The translations under genes were made by a program, and so were the position numbers. Under the pieces are notes generated by a model. It worked only from the letters and a program-made list of their open reading frames with translations, searched no databases and was not told the origin of the DNA. Shown here one piece after another: positions 36,881 through 45,918 of a stretch of 64,000 nt of DNA; positions within the stretch are counted from its first letter, which is position 1, and each line of letters starts with the position of its first letter. The DNA lies in assembly GCF_000009625.1 (NCBI RefSeq), contig NC_002678.2, positions 6,356,001-6,420,000 on the forward strand, given 5' to 3'. The DNA is from Mesorhizobium japonicum MAFF 303099. GTDB taxonomy: Bacteria > Pseudomonadota > Alphaproteobacteria > Rhizobiales > Rhizobiaceae.

Positions 36881-36922
36881 AAAAAGCCACGACCAGCCGG
36901 AACAAGGCTGGCGTGGCTTTTT
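36881..36922. terminator. Strong bidirectional hairpin terminator
   Basis: AAAAAGCCACG-A-CCAGCC pairs with GGCTGGCGTGGCTTTTT across a 7-base loop with one bulge, leaving A-run and T-run on both sides. It can end transcripts from either direction. Confidence 0.8.
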
Positions 36923-37058
36923 GCGTAGATGACGGCTCGCAGGCCCAATCGAGTGGCGCCAATGCGCCTAGACAGGCCCAATGAAGGATGAAATTGTCCC
37001 GCCTCTCTGGAAGAAGCGCGGCCGGGCGGCCGCGCGTGAGTGGAGGAGTTCTATTGCC

Positions 37059-38180
37059 ATGAAAAAAATGAGTATTTTGAGCGCGGCCATTTTCGGCCTG
37101 ATGATGAGTGCGCCGGTCGCATTTGCCGACGACATCACCGTTTCGGTGGTCGGTCCGATGACCGGACAGCTCGCCACTATCGGTGACCAGTTCAAGCAGG
37201 GCGCACAGGCCGCGGCAGACGCCATCAACGCCGCGGGCGGCGTCAACGGCTCGATGATCAAGCTCGACATCGAGGACGACCAGTGCGATCCCAAGCAGGC
37301 CGTGTCGGTCGCCAACCGCATCATCGCCAACGGCGTCAAGTTCATCGACGGCCATGCCTGCTCGGGCTCGAGCATTCCCGCCTCGGCCGTCTATGCCGAA
37401 GCCGGCGCGCTGATGATGAGCCCGGCTTCCTCGAACCCGGTGCTGACCGATGCGGCCGCCAAGGCCGGCTGGCCGACCATCATGCGCCTCTATACGCGTG
37501 ACGATGCACAGGGCGCCTTCATCGGCCCGTGGATCGCCAAGAAATATGCCGGCAAGAACGTCGTCATCCTGCACGACAAGAGCGCTTACGGGCAGGGCGT
37601 GGCTGATGCCGTCAGGGCAACCATGAACACCGGCGGCCTCAAGGAAGTCTATTATGACGCCATCAATCCCGGCGAGAAGGACTATTCGGCGCTCGTCACC
37701 AAGCTGAAGGATCTCAAGGCCGACGTCGTCTATTTCGGCGGCTACCATCCTGAAGCCGGCCTGATTCTGCGTCAGTCGGCCGAACAGAACCTGAAGTTCC
37801 AGCTGATCATGCCGGACTCCATCGCCTCGCCGGAATTCTGGCAGGTTGCCGGCCCGGCTGGCGAAGGCACCATGTTCGTCTTCCCGTCGGACCCGCAGGC
37901 AAAGCCGGAAGCCAAGGCCGCCGTCGAGAAGATCAAGGCCGGCGGCTTCGTGCCGGAAGGCTTCACGCTGTTCTCTTACGCCGTGGTCCAGGCTTTCGCC
38001 GAAGGCATCAAGCGTGCCGGCAGCGACGATCCGGCCAAGGTTGCCGAAGCGTTGAAGAACGGCACGCCGATCAGCACCGTTGTCGGCGACGTCACCTTCG
38101 ACGAAAAGGGCGACCTCAAAAACGCCAGCTACGACATCAACCAGTGGCATGACGGCAAATACGCGCCGATCGCGCAGTAG
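37059..38180 (+). CDS. Branched-chain amino acid ABC transporter substrate-binding protein, LivK-type
   Basis: The 373-residue protein has a signal peptide (about 1-23, ending PVAFA) and a two-lobed periplasmic binding domain of the Leu/Ile/Val type, with GPMTGQLATIGDQFKQGAQ at the start, DDQCDPKQAV, and HACSGSSIPAS with a cysteine pair. It probably binds leucine-type or other amino acids. The frame is open from 36981, but ATG 37059 with GGAGGAG upstream is clear. No permease or ATPase genes follow, so it feeds a transporter encoded elsewhere. A link with the leucine catabolic genes at 43288-49938 is suggestive only. Confidence 0.9.
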   Translation: MKKMSILSAAIFGLMMSAPVAFADDITVSVVGPMTGQLATIGDQFKQGAQAAADAINAAGGVNGSMIKLDIEDDQCDPKQAVSVANRIIANGVKFIDGHACSGSSIPASAVYAEAGALMMSPASSNPVLTDAAAKAGWPTIMRLYTRDDAQGAFIGPWIAKKYAGKNVVILHDKSAYGQGVADAVRATMNTGGLKEVYYDAINPGEKDYSALVTKLKDLKADVVYFGGYHPEAGLILRQSAEQNLKFQLIMPDSIASPEFWQVAGPAGEGTMFVFPSDPQAKPEAKAAVEKIKAGGFVPEGFTLFSYAVVQAFAEGIKRAGSDDPAKVAEALKNGTPISTVVGDVTFDEKGDLKNASYDINQWHDGKYAPIAQ

Positions 38181-38206
38181 TCGCTGACATCACCTAGTGG
38201 CATTGC

Positions 38207-38238
38207 AGCGCCGCGCGTTCTTCTGGACGCGCGGCGCT
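38207..38238. terminator. Convergent terminator between livK-like and pilus genes
   Basis: A 12-bp perfect stem (AGCGCCGCGCGT / ACGCGCGGCGCT) with an 8-base loop lies between two convergent genes. There is no long T-run, but position and stability suit shared termination. Confidence 0.6.
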
Positions 38239-38251
38239 CTGATGCAGCGGC

Positions 38252-39190
38252 CTAATAGGTCACGGTAACGACAACGGTATCGGTATAGACGCCGGCCGAA
38301 GGTGTCGTTTGAGCGGGAACACGGCCGTAGATGGTGAGATTTTGCGCCGCACCGCTGCCGCTTCCCGCAACAGTACTGCCTGGCATCGCCGCGTCGCCCC
38401 ACACCTGGCTGCGTGCGTTATCCTTGTAGAGGCCGTAGGTTACGGTTTCCACGCCCTTGGACATCTTGCGCGCGGTTGGGGCCGAACCAGTCGTTCCGTT
38501 GCTGAGCGACACTGTGTAGGGCGTGCCCGGGGTGCAGGTGATGGAAACCCCGCCAGTTGCATCGACATTGGCGCCCAGAATGCCGTTTGATCCGAAATCG
38601 ATGTTCTGGATTGCCAGCAGACAATTGGCCGGAACGATCGCGTTGATCGTGAATGTGGGTCTGTCGACGGAGCCTGCGCCGGTGCTGCAATCGTTGCCGG
38701 GAGTGGCTCGATAGCGGAACTCGACGTGGCTCCCAGAAAATGTGGAGAGGTAGGTCGACGGCACCGCGGTCGCCTGTCCACCCAATATGGCGCCATAGAT
38801 CGTCTGGCTGGCCGAACCGCTGCCGAGCACGTTCAGCGTCAGCGCAAAGCCCGGCGCTGTCGGCGGATACGGCCACGCATAGGAGCCCCACACCACCGAG
38901 CGCGCGGAATCCGAATAAAGCTGGTAGTTGAGATCATTGGCGCCGCTCAGCATCTGACGGGCCGAAGCCGTGGCACCGCCGCTGCCCGTACCCAGATTTG
39001 GGCAGACGAGGATGCGCTGCAACAACAATCCAGTGCAGTTTACGCTGAGTGTGGCGGTTGAATTGCTTGACGAACCGGAAAGCGTATCGACCAGCCCGAA
39101 ATTCATCGCCGATACGCCAAAGCTGCAGCTTTGGGCCCAGGCAACGGTCGGCAACAGCAGGGCGGCCGACAGCATAGCGAAACGGAGCAT
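38252..39190 (-). CDS. Two-domain spore coat U (SCPU) protein, probable pilus tip adhesin
   Basis: The 312-residue exported protein (signal about 1-19, ending VAWA) has two SCPU domains: residues about 20-160 and 168-312. The second resembles the single-domain pilin at 42342-42839 (conserved DFGSNGILGANVDATGGVSI and GRVPAQTTPSAGVYTDT). Two-domain proteins of this kind are tip adhesins in Csu-type archaic chaperone-usher pili, like CsuE. It is the last gene of a four-gene operon, 14 bp after the usher. Confidence 0.82.
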   Translation of the reverse strand: MLRFAMLSAALLLPTVAWAQSCSFGVSAMNFGLVDTLSGSSSNSTATLSVNCTGLLLQRILVCPNLGTGSGGATASARQMLSGANDLNYQLYSDSARSVVWGSYAWPYPPTAPGFALTLNVLGSGSASQTIYGAILGGQATAVPSTYLSTFSGSHVEFRYRATPGNDCSTGAGSVDRPTFTINAIVPANCLLAIQNIDFGSNGILGANVDATGGVSITCTPGTPYTVSLSNGTTGSAPTARKMSKGVETVTYGLYKDNARSQVWGDAAMPGSTVAGSGSGAAQNLTIYGRVPAQTTPSAGVYTDTVVVTVTY

Positions 39191-39204
39191 GGTTCGTCCT
39201 CGCC

Positions 39205-41628
39205 TCAAGAACAGATGACCTGCTTGATGACCACCTGCTGGCCGGGTATCGCTCGATAGGCGAATTCTGCTCGACACGAGGTGCCGTCCGGCAATTCAAT
39301 GGCCACGGCATTTTGTCGGTGGAGGGTGCGGATGTAGGCCTCGCCGTCATAGCCGATCACGAATTCCTCGTCGGCACCCTCGACACGACCTTTGGCGCCG
39401 ACGGCGATCGGCGTGCCTTTGCCGTCGACCAGGGAGACAAGCGCCGCATCGGCAGCCTTTGAAACGCCGAAATCAAGGACGACGCCACTTCGACCGGCCG
39501 GCACGACGATTTTGCGGGTCTCCGGCACGTCGGCATCGACCGGCAAGTTCCTTGGATCAATGGAAATGGTATTGTCTTCGTAGGAGTTCAGGTCGGGAAC
39601 CAGGATCCTTCCCTGCCGGTTGCTGACGCCGACCGGCCTGTTCTGGTGCTGGACCTCCACGCCAGCAACGCCGACATCGACAACAGCAAACGCGTCGTCG
39701 ATGCGGTTGGTGGCAAAAATGCCGCCGCCGGCGACGGCGATTGCCCCATCGACCTCTGCGGTTCCACGAACGCTCTTGTCGAATTGCTGGATGCCGGTCT
39801 CAACTCGTGCCCGTGGTGAACGGTAGCTGACGGCTGCCGACCGGTTGGGCGTGCCGCCCTCGGACGTCCTCGCACGCCAGCCGATGCTGCCGTTCTCCAG
39901 CCGTTCGGACTTGGCGATGTCGGCGACCACCGACACGCCGTCAGGGCCGTCTGCGACCCCGGTCGAGGCGGTGACATCACCGCCGAGTGGCACGGAGATG
40001 CCCGCAAACACTCCAAAGCTGTTTTTGTCGTCAAGGTCGGTGAAGGCGGTGGCATAGAAGCTGCTGTCCTTGAACACTGTCTGGCTGTACGAAACGCCGA
40101 CGATCTGGCTGCTCTCTCCCTCGGCGCTCGTAAGATGCGCGTAGGAGAGGTTGAGGTTTGAAAAATCAAGCGGCATCGGCACGCTCAGCGTTACCTGGTC
40201 GAGCGCGCGAGGAACGCCGGCTGTGAAGATCGGGAACTCGTTCGGACCCGGTACAGCATTGATCTCGGCGGTGACCGATGCAATGTCCTCGTAGTCCGCG
40301 AACGCGCGCTGCATGCGGCCATAGAGCGACCACCCATCGTAGCTCAGCTCAAGCGAGGCGTTGACGAGCGCGCCCGTCTGGCCATTGTGACGACTGCCGG
40401 CCGCAGCAATGGAGGCTGCGCCGAAATAGCTGAGCGGAAACGCTATGCCGGCGCCGCCATTCACAAGATCTTCGCCGCCTTCGACGTGGCCTTCCAGTGT
40501 CAGCCGGTTGGTCAGCCCATAGCGTGCACTTGCCGAGCCATAGATGCCGCCGTCATAATCATACGATTCGACACCGAAATTGCGCCGCGGAGAGCCGACC
40601 TCGGCGGAGAAATCGAGCAGGCCTCGTTTCAAAAGCATGCTGGAATTGTAGAACGGCAACGTCACGGTGGTTTCGCGGCCGAGGCTATCGCGCAGGACAA
40701 TTTGGGCTTGGCCAGCTCCGGTGAATATTGGCAGGTTTGTCACCTGGAACGGCCCGGCCGGGACGTCGCTGGTATAGGTCCGCACATTCTGTGTATAGAC
40801 TTCGAGCGTGGAGGGGACAGCAGCTGTTCCCGAGAAGTTCGGAAGCGGCAAGGTGACGAGATCGGAACGCAAGGAAAAATTGCGCTGGACCTGAAAGCCG
40901 CCGAGATACACGGACCTTGTCCATGCCAGCCCACCCGAGACGAAGTCACCCGCCTTGTAGGTCAGCAACCGCTCGGGATCGGAATAACTCCAGGTCGTGT
41001 TCAGCCGGGTGAAGCCGTCAAGTTCGCCGTCGGACAGGCTGACGATAAAGCCTTGGCTCAACGTTCCGTAAGGGCTGAAAAGCCGCGCATCGAAACCGCC
41101 TGAGACGCCACTAAAGAGCTGCGAGGTACGATCCTTCAGATCGTTGATGCTGGCGAACAGGGAATAGTTCAGCACGCCGCCAAAGCCGGATTGCGGCTTG
41201 AGCCTGTCCTGCTTACCCTGCGGAGCGATGTCGATGACGTGGGCGGAGCGTGCCGCATTGGTGGCCGTCACATAGAGACGTTGGGTCGCTTCATCGATAC
41301 GATAGGAGACGTCCGGGAGCCGATCGACCCGCACCAGGTGATCGGCACCCATCGCACCCTCGACAGGTTGCAGCCCAACCTGCTGCAATTCGTCTGGCGT
41401 GGAAGCCAGGCCGCCATCCGACAGCTGCCTGAAAGCGCCGATCAGCCCGGTGGAGACGTCGTTGACGAAGACTTCCAGATACAGATCGCGGCCGTCGGCT
41501 GGAGCCGCCGCGGAATCCGTTGCCGCGGGGGCCGGCAACACATCTTGTGCTTTGACCTGCATGGTGGAAAATGCGGTCACGACAGCGGTGATCGCGACCC
41601 TACTGGCCCTTGATCGAAACGTTGGCAT
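39205..41628 (-). CDS. Fimbrial outer-membrane usher, archaic (sigma) type
   Basis: The 807-residue usher forms the outer-membrane pore and assembly platform. It has a signal peptide (about 1-27, ending MQVKAQ), an N-terminal chaperone-binding domain with LYLEVFVNDVSTG, the beta-barrel with many strand repeats, and C-terminal domains. ATG 41628 lies inside the end of the chaperone gene (29-bp overlap), so the two are translationally coupled; the frame is open further upstream but that part is shadow coding. Transcribed with pilin and adhesin genes. Confidence 0.87.
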   Translation of the reverse strand: MPTFRSRASRVAITAVVTAFSTMQVKAQDVLPAPAATDSAAAPADGRDLYLEVFVNDVSTGLIGAFRQLSDGGLASTPDELQQVGLQPVEGAMGADHLVRVDRLPDVSYRIDEATQRLYVTATNAARSAHVIDIAPQGKQDRLKPQSGFGGVLNYSLFASINDLKDRTSQLFSGVSGGFDARLFSPYGTLSQGFIVSLSDGELDGFTRLNTTWSYSDPERLLTYKAGDFVSGGLAWTRSVYLGGFQVQRNFSLRSDLVTLPLPNFSGTAAVPSTLEVYTQNVRTYTSDVPAGPFQVTNLPIFTGAGQAQIVLRDSLGRETTVTLPFYNSSMLLKRGLLDFSAEVGSPRRNFGVESYDYDGGIYGSASARYGLTNRLTLEGHVEGGEDLVNGGAGIAFPLSYFGAASIAAAGSRHNGQTGALVNASLELSYDGWSLYGRMQRAFADYEDIASVTAEINAVPGPNEFPIFTAGVPRALDQVTLSVPMPLDFSNLNLSYAHLTSAEGESSQIVGVSYSQTVFKDSSFYATAFTDLDDKNSFGVFAGISVPLGGDVTASTGVADGPDGVSVVADIAKSERLENGSIGWRARTSEGGTPNRSAAVSYRSPRARVETGIQQFDKSVRGTAEVDGAIAVAGGGIFATNRIDDAFAVVDVGVAGVEVQHQNRPVGVSNRQGRILVPDLNSYEDNTISIDPRNLPVDADVPETRKIVVPAGRSGVVLDFGVSKAADAALVSLVDGKGTPIAVGAKGRVEGADEEFVIGYDGEAYIRTLHRQNAVAIELPDGTSCRAEFAYRAIPGQQVVIKQVICS

Positions 41629-42316
41629 CGAACGGTCCAAAATCGCTCTGGGCCGACAGCAAAACCGCCCCACCCGAAAGCGTCTTCCCCGCGATCGGCC
41701 ATTGCATGGTCGCACCGCCGAGCACATAGCCGACAAGACCGTTGCGATTGCCGAGTTTTCGCCCGCTCTGCGTCAGCGTCAAATCGGACAATCTCAAGCG
41801 GCTTTCACCGGTGTTTTTTGCTGTCAGGAGCAGCCCGCGCCCCTTGCCTGAGAGGCTCCAGGAAACATCTGGAGCAGCCGCGTCGGGATTGCGAAAGAAC
41901 ACCGGAACCGAATAGCGCAGGACCAGACTGACGGTACCGGCCTTCTTTCTAGACGGATCAGGAAGTTCGTCGATGATCACGCGATAGCTTTCCTCGCCTG
42001 CAACGGCTGATTTCGATACCCGCACAACCCGCACCAGATAGTCGGCGCCGGGGCCGAGCTTCGCAGCTGGGGGACTGGCAACAACATCACTGGTCGGCTC
42101 GAGCCGTTCGATGCCGCCCTCTTGAGTCCAGCGAAACACTCTTATCTGTACGTTGATGGGCTGTTTCGCGTCGTTGCGCAGGGTCAAGGCCGCCGCGCTG
42201 TCCGGCGCGATCATCTCGATGTTGGTCGGTGCCACCCGAAGCGACGCTGCTTGCGCCAAACCGGCCGCGAGGAGCAAAAGCGCGATCGCGCTAATGCTTT
42301 TGAGCATGGAACGCAT
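41600..42316 (-). CDS. Fimbrial periplasmic chaperone
   Basis: The 238-residue protein has a signal peptide (about 1-24, ending GLAQA) and two immunoglobulin-like domains, with the subunit-binding strand region VLRYSVPVFFRNPD and the typical LRNDAKQPINVQIRVFRW. It keeps pilin subunits folded until they reach the usher. ATG 42316 has a GGGAG site upstream; an internal ATG at 42307 is possible. Confidence 0.88.
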   Translation of the reverse strand: MRSMLKSISAIALLLLAAGLAQAASLRVAPTNIEMIAPDSAAALTLRNDAKQPINVQIRVFRWTQEGGIERLEPTSDVVASPPAAKLGPGADYLVRVVRVSKSAVAGEESYRVIIDELPDPSRKKAGTVSLVLRYSVPVFFRNPDAAAPDVSWSLSGKGRGLLLTAKNTGESRLRLSDLTLTQSGRKLGNRNGLVGYVLGGATMQWPIAGKTLSGGAVLLSAQSDFGPFDANVSIKGQ

Positions 42317-42341
42317 GGCGTTCTCCCTGTTTGACAGCACC

Positions 42342-42839
42342 TTAGTAGGTGACGGTGATCGCAACCGTGTCTGTGTAGACACCCGCACCAGGCGTTGTTT
42401 GCGGCGGCACGCGGCCATAAACCGTAAGTGGTTGCGCGGCGCCATTGCCGGTGCCTGCCACCGTGTCGGTGCCTATGGTGGTGCCCCATAGCTGGGCACG
42501 CGCCACGTCGCGATAAAGCGAGTAGTTGAGGACCGCGGCTGCTGGGCCGGTCATCTTGCGGACGGCGACCGTTGCCCCGGCGCCGACACCGGCGCTCAGG
42601 CCGACATTGTAGGGCGTACTGTTGGTGCATTGCACTGAAATGGTGCTGGTCTGGTCGACATTGGCGTCAATGACACCATTCGTGCCGAAATCCATATCGG
42701 TCGCGGTCTGAACCTTGCACTCCGCCTGAATGGTGATCCGGACTGTCATATTGCCGGTGGCGGTCGCTCCTTGTGCAGGACTGAACCACTGCAGTGGCAA
42801 CGCGGCGGTCAAAGCGAGCGCTTTGATGAAAGTCTTCAT
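42342..42839 (-). CDS. Single-domain SCPU pilin subunit
   Basis: The 165-residue exported protein (signal about 1-24, ending PAQGA) is one SCPU domain with two cysteines, DFGTNGVIDANVDQTSTISV and the C-terminal VYTDTVAITVTY strand. It is probably the major pilus subunit and is the first gene of the operon. ATG 42839 has a GAGGGA site upstream. The promoter region upstream is unusually AT-rich. Confidence 0.85.
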   Translation of the reverse strand: MKTFIKALALTAALPLQWFSPAQGATATGNMTVRITIQAECKVQTATDMDFGTNGVIDANVDQTSTISVQCTNSTPYNVGLSAGVGAGATVAVRKMTGPAAAVLNYSLYRDVARAQLWGTTIGTDTVAGTGNGAAQPLTVYGRVPPQTTPGAGVYTDTVAITVTY

Positions 42840-43287
42840 GGGTTTTCCCTCGAAAAGGCCGCGTAAGGAAATCCGCCCGATCCCGTTAACGCCAACCCAT
42901 CGTCTGCAGATATCAAACCCAGAGTGGGTATAGGCTATAAATAAATCTAAAGCAAATTTCAGGACGTCGGATTGTAAGAATGTCTTTAAGTAAAATATTA
43001 TATTATGCGTTTTGCCATCCGATTGACCCTGAATCAGCCAAGAGCGAAATTGATAATATCGACACATAAAAAGGAGCTGTGTTTTATATTTTGTCGATTG
43101 AGCATTGCCGGCGGCCATCTCGTCGCGGCCATTTTCATTTTGGCAGGGCGTCTCCAATGCGCCTTGGGATGTAGCGATAGAACACGTCATTGTCCTGAGC
43201 CTGTCCATCCCGATAGAGCGGGATCGGCTCTGTCCTTCTTGGGCATGATCTTTTCCGAAAACCGGATCCAGTTTTCGGGATCGCGCT
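42840..43287. other. AT-rich promoter region of the pilus operon plus a RIME-like palindrome
   Basis: This 448-bp gap between the pilus operon and the mccA gene has no convincing coding sequence. The part from about 42925 to 43095 is strikingly AT-rich for this genome. The part 43210-43285 contains small hairpins and a RIME-like palindrome whose end forms the mccA stop codon. Confidence 0.65.
43243..43283. repeat. RIME-like palindrome at the 3' end of mccA
   Basis: GATC, then CCGAAAAC, a spacer and GTTTTCGG with GATC form a large imperfect dyad. It matches the first palindrome of the two-part repeats at 49240-49338 and 61889-61987. The following GCGCTCTA contributes the mccA stop. Confidence 0.65.
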
Positions 43288-45252
43288 CTACGCGTTCTGC
43301 TCCTCTACGAACCGCACCAGCACTGTCCCGTCCGTGACCTGCGCGCCTTCCGTGGCGATCTCGGCAACCACCCCGTCATGCGGGGCGGCGATAGTGTGCT
43401 CCATCTTCATTGCCTCGAGGATCAGCAACGGTTGCCCCTTGATCACCGCATCGCCCTTCGCCACGCGCACCAGCTTGACCAGGCCCGGCATCGGCGCGCG
43501 CAGGCTGCCGGAGGCGGCGGCCGCTTCATCGCTCCGTGCCAACGGGTCCGGTACCGCGAATGTGTAGCCGACGGCGCCTTCGAACACCGTGATGTGGCCA
43601 GGCCAGCGGGCGAGGCGGGGAGCGGCGCGAAAATCATGCGAATTGGTGCTGTCATAGGGCGCATCGAACGCCACCTGGAAGCGCCCGTCCGGCCGCACCG
43701 AAACCTTTGCCAGTATATCGGTCTCCCCGAACTTCAGCCGCGTGCGCCGCGCCACGCCGTGGAAATGCGCGTAGCCGGAAAGTGACGACCATGGGTCGTT
43801 CGATAGCGGCAAGGCTGCGGCACCGGAGGCGGCAAGGGCTGCTGCCGAGACGATTTCGCCGGTCGGCGGCGCGACCCCGGTCAGTGCCGCCTGATGTCTG
43901 CCGATCAGGCCGGTGTCGACATCACCAGCACAAAAGTCGGGATCGGCGGCAAGGGCGGCAAGAAAGCCGGTGTTGACGGTGGAACCCGCGATTTCGGTCC
44001 GCGCCAGCGCCGCGCCGAGAGCTTCCAGCGCTGCTAGCCTGTCCTTTGCATGGACCACCAGCTTGGCGATCATCGGATCATAATAGGGTGAGATGGCATC
44101 ACCGGTCCGCACGCCGGTCTCGACGCGCATCGTGGCGCCCTCGGGTGCCGCCTCAGGGAACTTCAGATGATGGAGCGTGCCCGTTGCGGGCAGGAAGCCC
44201 TTTGACGCATCCTCGGCATAGATTCGCGCCTCCAGGGCATGGCCGGTCAGCGCGATCTCGCTCTGCGTATTCGGCAGCTTTTCGCCGCTGGCAACGCGCA
44301 ACTGCCACTCGACGAGGTCGGTGCCGGTGACCATCTCGGTGACCGGATGCTCGACCTGCAGGCGGGTGTTCATCTCCATGAACCAGAAGCGGTCGGGCTT
44401 GAGGCCTTGCGAGGCATCGACGATGAATTCGATGGTGCCGGCGCCTGAGTAGCCGATCGCCTTGGCGGCCTTCACAGCCGCTTCCGTCATCGCCTTGCGC
44501 AGCGCCGGCGTCATGCCGGGGGCGGGGGCTTCCTCGATCACTTTCTGGTGGCGGCGCTGCGCCGAGCAGTCGCGTTCGTAGAGATGCACGGCATTGCCGA
44601 AATTGTCGCCGAACACCTGCACTTCGATGTGCCGCGGCTTGTCGACATATTTTTCGACGAGAACGCGGTCGTCGCCGAAAGCAGCCTTTGCCTCGCGCCG
44701 GGCGCTGGACAGCGCCTCGGAGAAATCATCGGGATGCTCGACGCGCCGCATGCCCTTGCCGCCGCCGCCGGCGCGCGCCTTGATCAGCACGGGATAGCCA
44801 ATCTCGCGTGCCTTGGAGGCAAGCAGCACGATCTCCTGCGCTTCGCCATGATAGCCCGGAACGACGGGAACGCCGGCTTTCTCCATCAGCCGCTTGGCGG
44901 CGTCCTTCAGCCCCATGGCGCGGATCGAGGCCGCCGACGGGCCGATGAAGGTAAGCCCCGCCGCCACCACCTGGTCGACGAAATCAGGATTTTCCGACAG
45001 GAAGCCGTAACCGGGATGGATGGCCTGCGCCCCCGTCGAAAGCGCAGCCGCGACAATCCGGTCACCGCGCAGATAGCTTTCGCCAACCGACGGGGGGCCG
45101 ATATGAACGGCCTCGTCGGCCATCTCGACATGCAGGGATTTCGCGTCGGCGTCCGAATAGACAGCGACGGTGCGCACACCCATCTTGCGGGCCGTGCGGA
45201 TGACACGGCAAGCGATCTCGCCGCGATTGGCGATCAGGATTTTGCTGAACAT
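43288..45252 (-). CDS. mccA: Methylcrotonyl-CoA carboxylase alpha (biotin carboxylase/carrier) subunit
   Basis: The 654-residue protein has a biotin carboxylase region (MFSKILIANRGEIACRVI, an ATP-grasp loop with AGGGGKGMR, MNTRLQVEHPVTE), a linker domain, and a C-terminal biotinyl domain with EAMKMEH, the lysine being the biotin site. With MccB it carboxylates 3-methylcrotonyl-CoA in leucine breakdown. ATG 45252 starts the conserved motif. Two small genes separate it from mccB, and the last codons lie in an intergenic repeat. Confidence 0.92.
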   Translation of the reverse strand: MFSKILIANRGEIACRVIRTARKMGVRTVAVYSDADAKSLHVEMADEAVHIGPPSVGESYLRGDRIVAAALSTGAQAIHPGYGFLSENPDFVDQVVAAGLTFIGPSAASIRAMGLKDAAKRLMEKAGVPVVPGYHGEAQEIVLLASKAREIGYPVLIKARAGGGGKGMRRVEHPDDFSEALSSARREAKAAFGDDRVLVEKYVDKPRHIEVQVFGDNFGNAVHLYERDCSAQRRHQKVIEEAPAPGMTPALRKAMTEAAVKAAKAIGYSGAGTIEFIVDASQGLKPDRFWFMEMNTRLQVEHPVTEMVTGTDLVEWQLRVASGEKLPNTQSEIALTGHALEARIYAEDASKGFLPATGTLHHLKFPEAAPEGATMRVETGVRTGDAISPYYDPMIAKLVVHAKDRLAALEALGAALARTEIAGSTVNTGFLAALAADPDFCAGDVDTGLIGRHQAALTGVAPPTGEIVSAAALAASGAAALPLSNDPWSSLSGYAHFHGVARRTRLKFGETDILAKVSVRPDGRFQVAFDAPYDSTNSHDFRAAPRLARWPGHITVFEGAVGYTFAVPDPLARSDEAAAASGSLRAPMPGLVKLVRVAKGDAVIKGQPLLILEAMKMEHTIAAPHDGVVAEIATEGAQVTDGTVLVRFVEEQNA

Positions 45253-45427
45253 GGAGCCTCCGTAGCGAGGGCTTGCTGAAAGCGACGCAGGCGTTCCTTC
45301 GCGCCCCCTCTGTCTCGCAAGCCTATATGGATAGGCTTTCGCTTCGCCGGATGCTGCCTTGCAGTTCGGCACTTGATGTAGAGCGCTCCCTTACCGGGGG
45401 AGTGCTCTACCAGCAAAGCGCACGCGC

Positions 45428-45796
45428 CTATTTCGATGCCGAGATCGCGCAGCCGCCACTCGCGGTCTTTAGTTTCCACCGCGTCAATCCGGCCTGGCAG
45501 TTGCGCAGCGCGATCTCTTCCGCGGCCTTCTGGGACGTCGCGTTGAACTTCGTGCCGCAGATGATGTAAAGGTCGACGACGCGCGAATAAAAGGTCGTGG
45601 CGTAGGCCGAATGACCGCTCGCCGCGACGTAACCCTTGTAGGCGACGTTGCATTCGCCCGAGCCTAGGGTCGGCGGAAAACGCACGTCTCCCTTGCTGCC
45701 TGCGAGCGATCCGGCCTGGCCGGCGCCGGCTGTTGAGAATATTAGTAGTCCTGCAAGTATCGAGGCAGCCGTCCGCCGGCAATATTTCAGTTCCAT
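45428..45796 (-). CDS. Small secreted cysteine-containing protein inside the leucine operon
   Basis: The 122-residue product has a signal peptide (about 1-28, ending GAGQAG) and a mature domain with four cysteines, for example SGECNVAYKGYVAAS and LRNCQAGL, arranged like short DUF4189-type proteins, though I cannot assign the family firmly. It lies between the macrodomain gene and mccA on the same strand, 122 bp after the former. A metabolic role is not obvious. Confidence 0.6.
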   Translation of the reverse strand: MELKYCRRTAASILAGLLIFSTAGAGQAGSLAGSKGDVRFPPTLGSGECNVAYKGYVAASGHSAYATTFYSRVVDLYIICGTKFNATSQKAAEEIALRNCQAGLTRWKLKTASGGCAISASK

Positions 45797-45918
45797 TTCC
45801 ACCCTGTCCCCATTGCATTGTGCGGGACAAGCAGTAGCGAATATTTTTCCTCGCCGCCAGTTCGTTGTCGGGGATTCGAGTTTGCATGTGCTGATGAATC
45901 GGTTGGTCCATATACAGT

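Larger units (their letters stand above)
36637..37058. other. Intergenic region upstream of the LivK-type gene
   Basis: This 422-bp gap contains a palindrome at 36784-36807 (ATCCGAAA ... TTTTCGGAT) related to the RIME-type repeats, a strong terminator at 36881-36922, and a GGAGGAG ribosome site at 37042-37048. No coding sequence is convincing. Confidence 0.6.
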
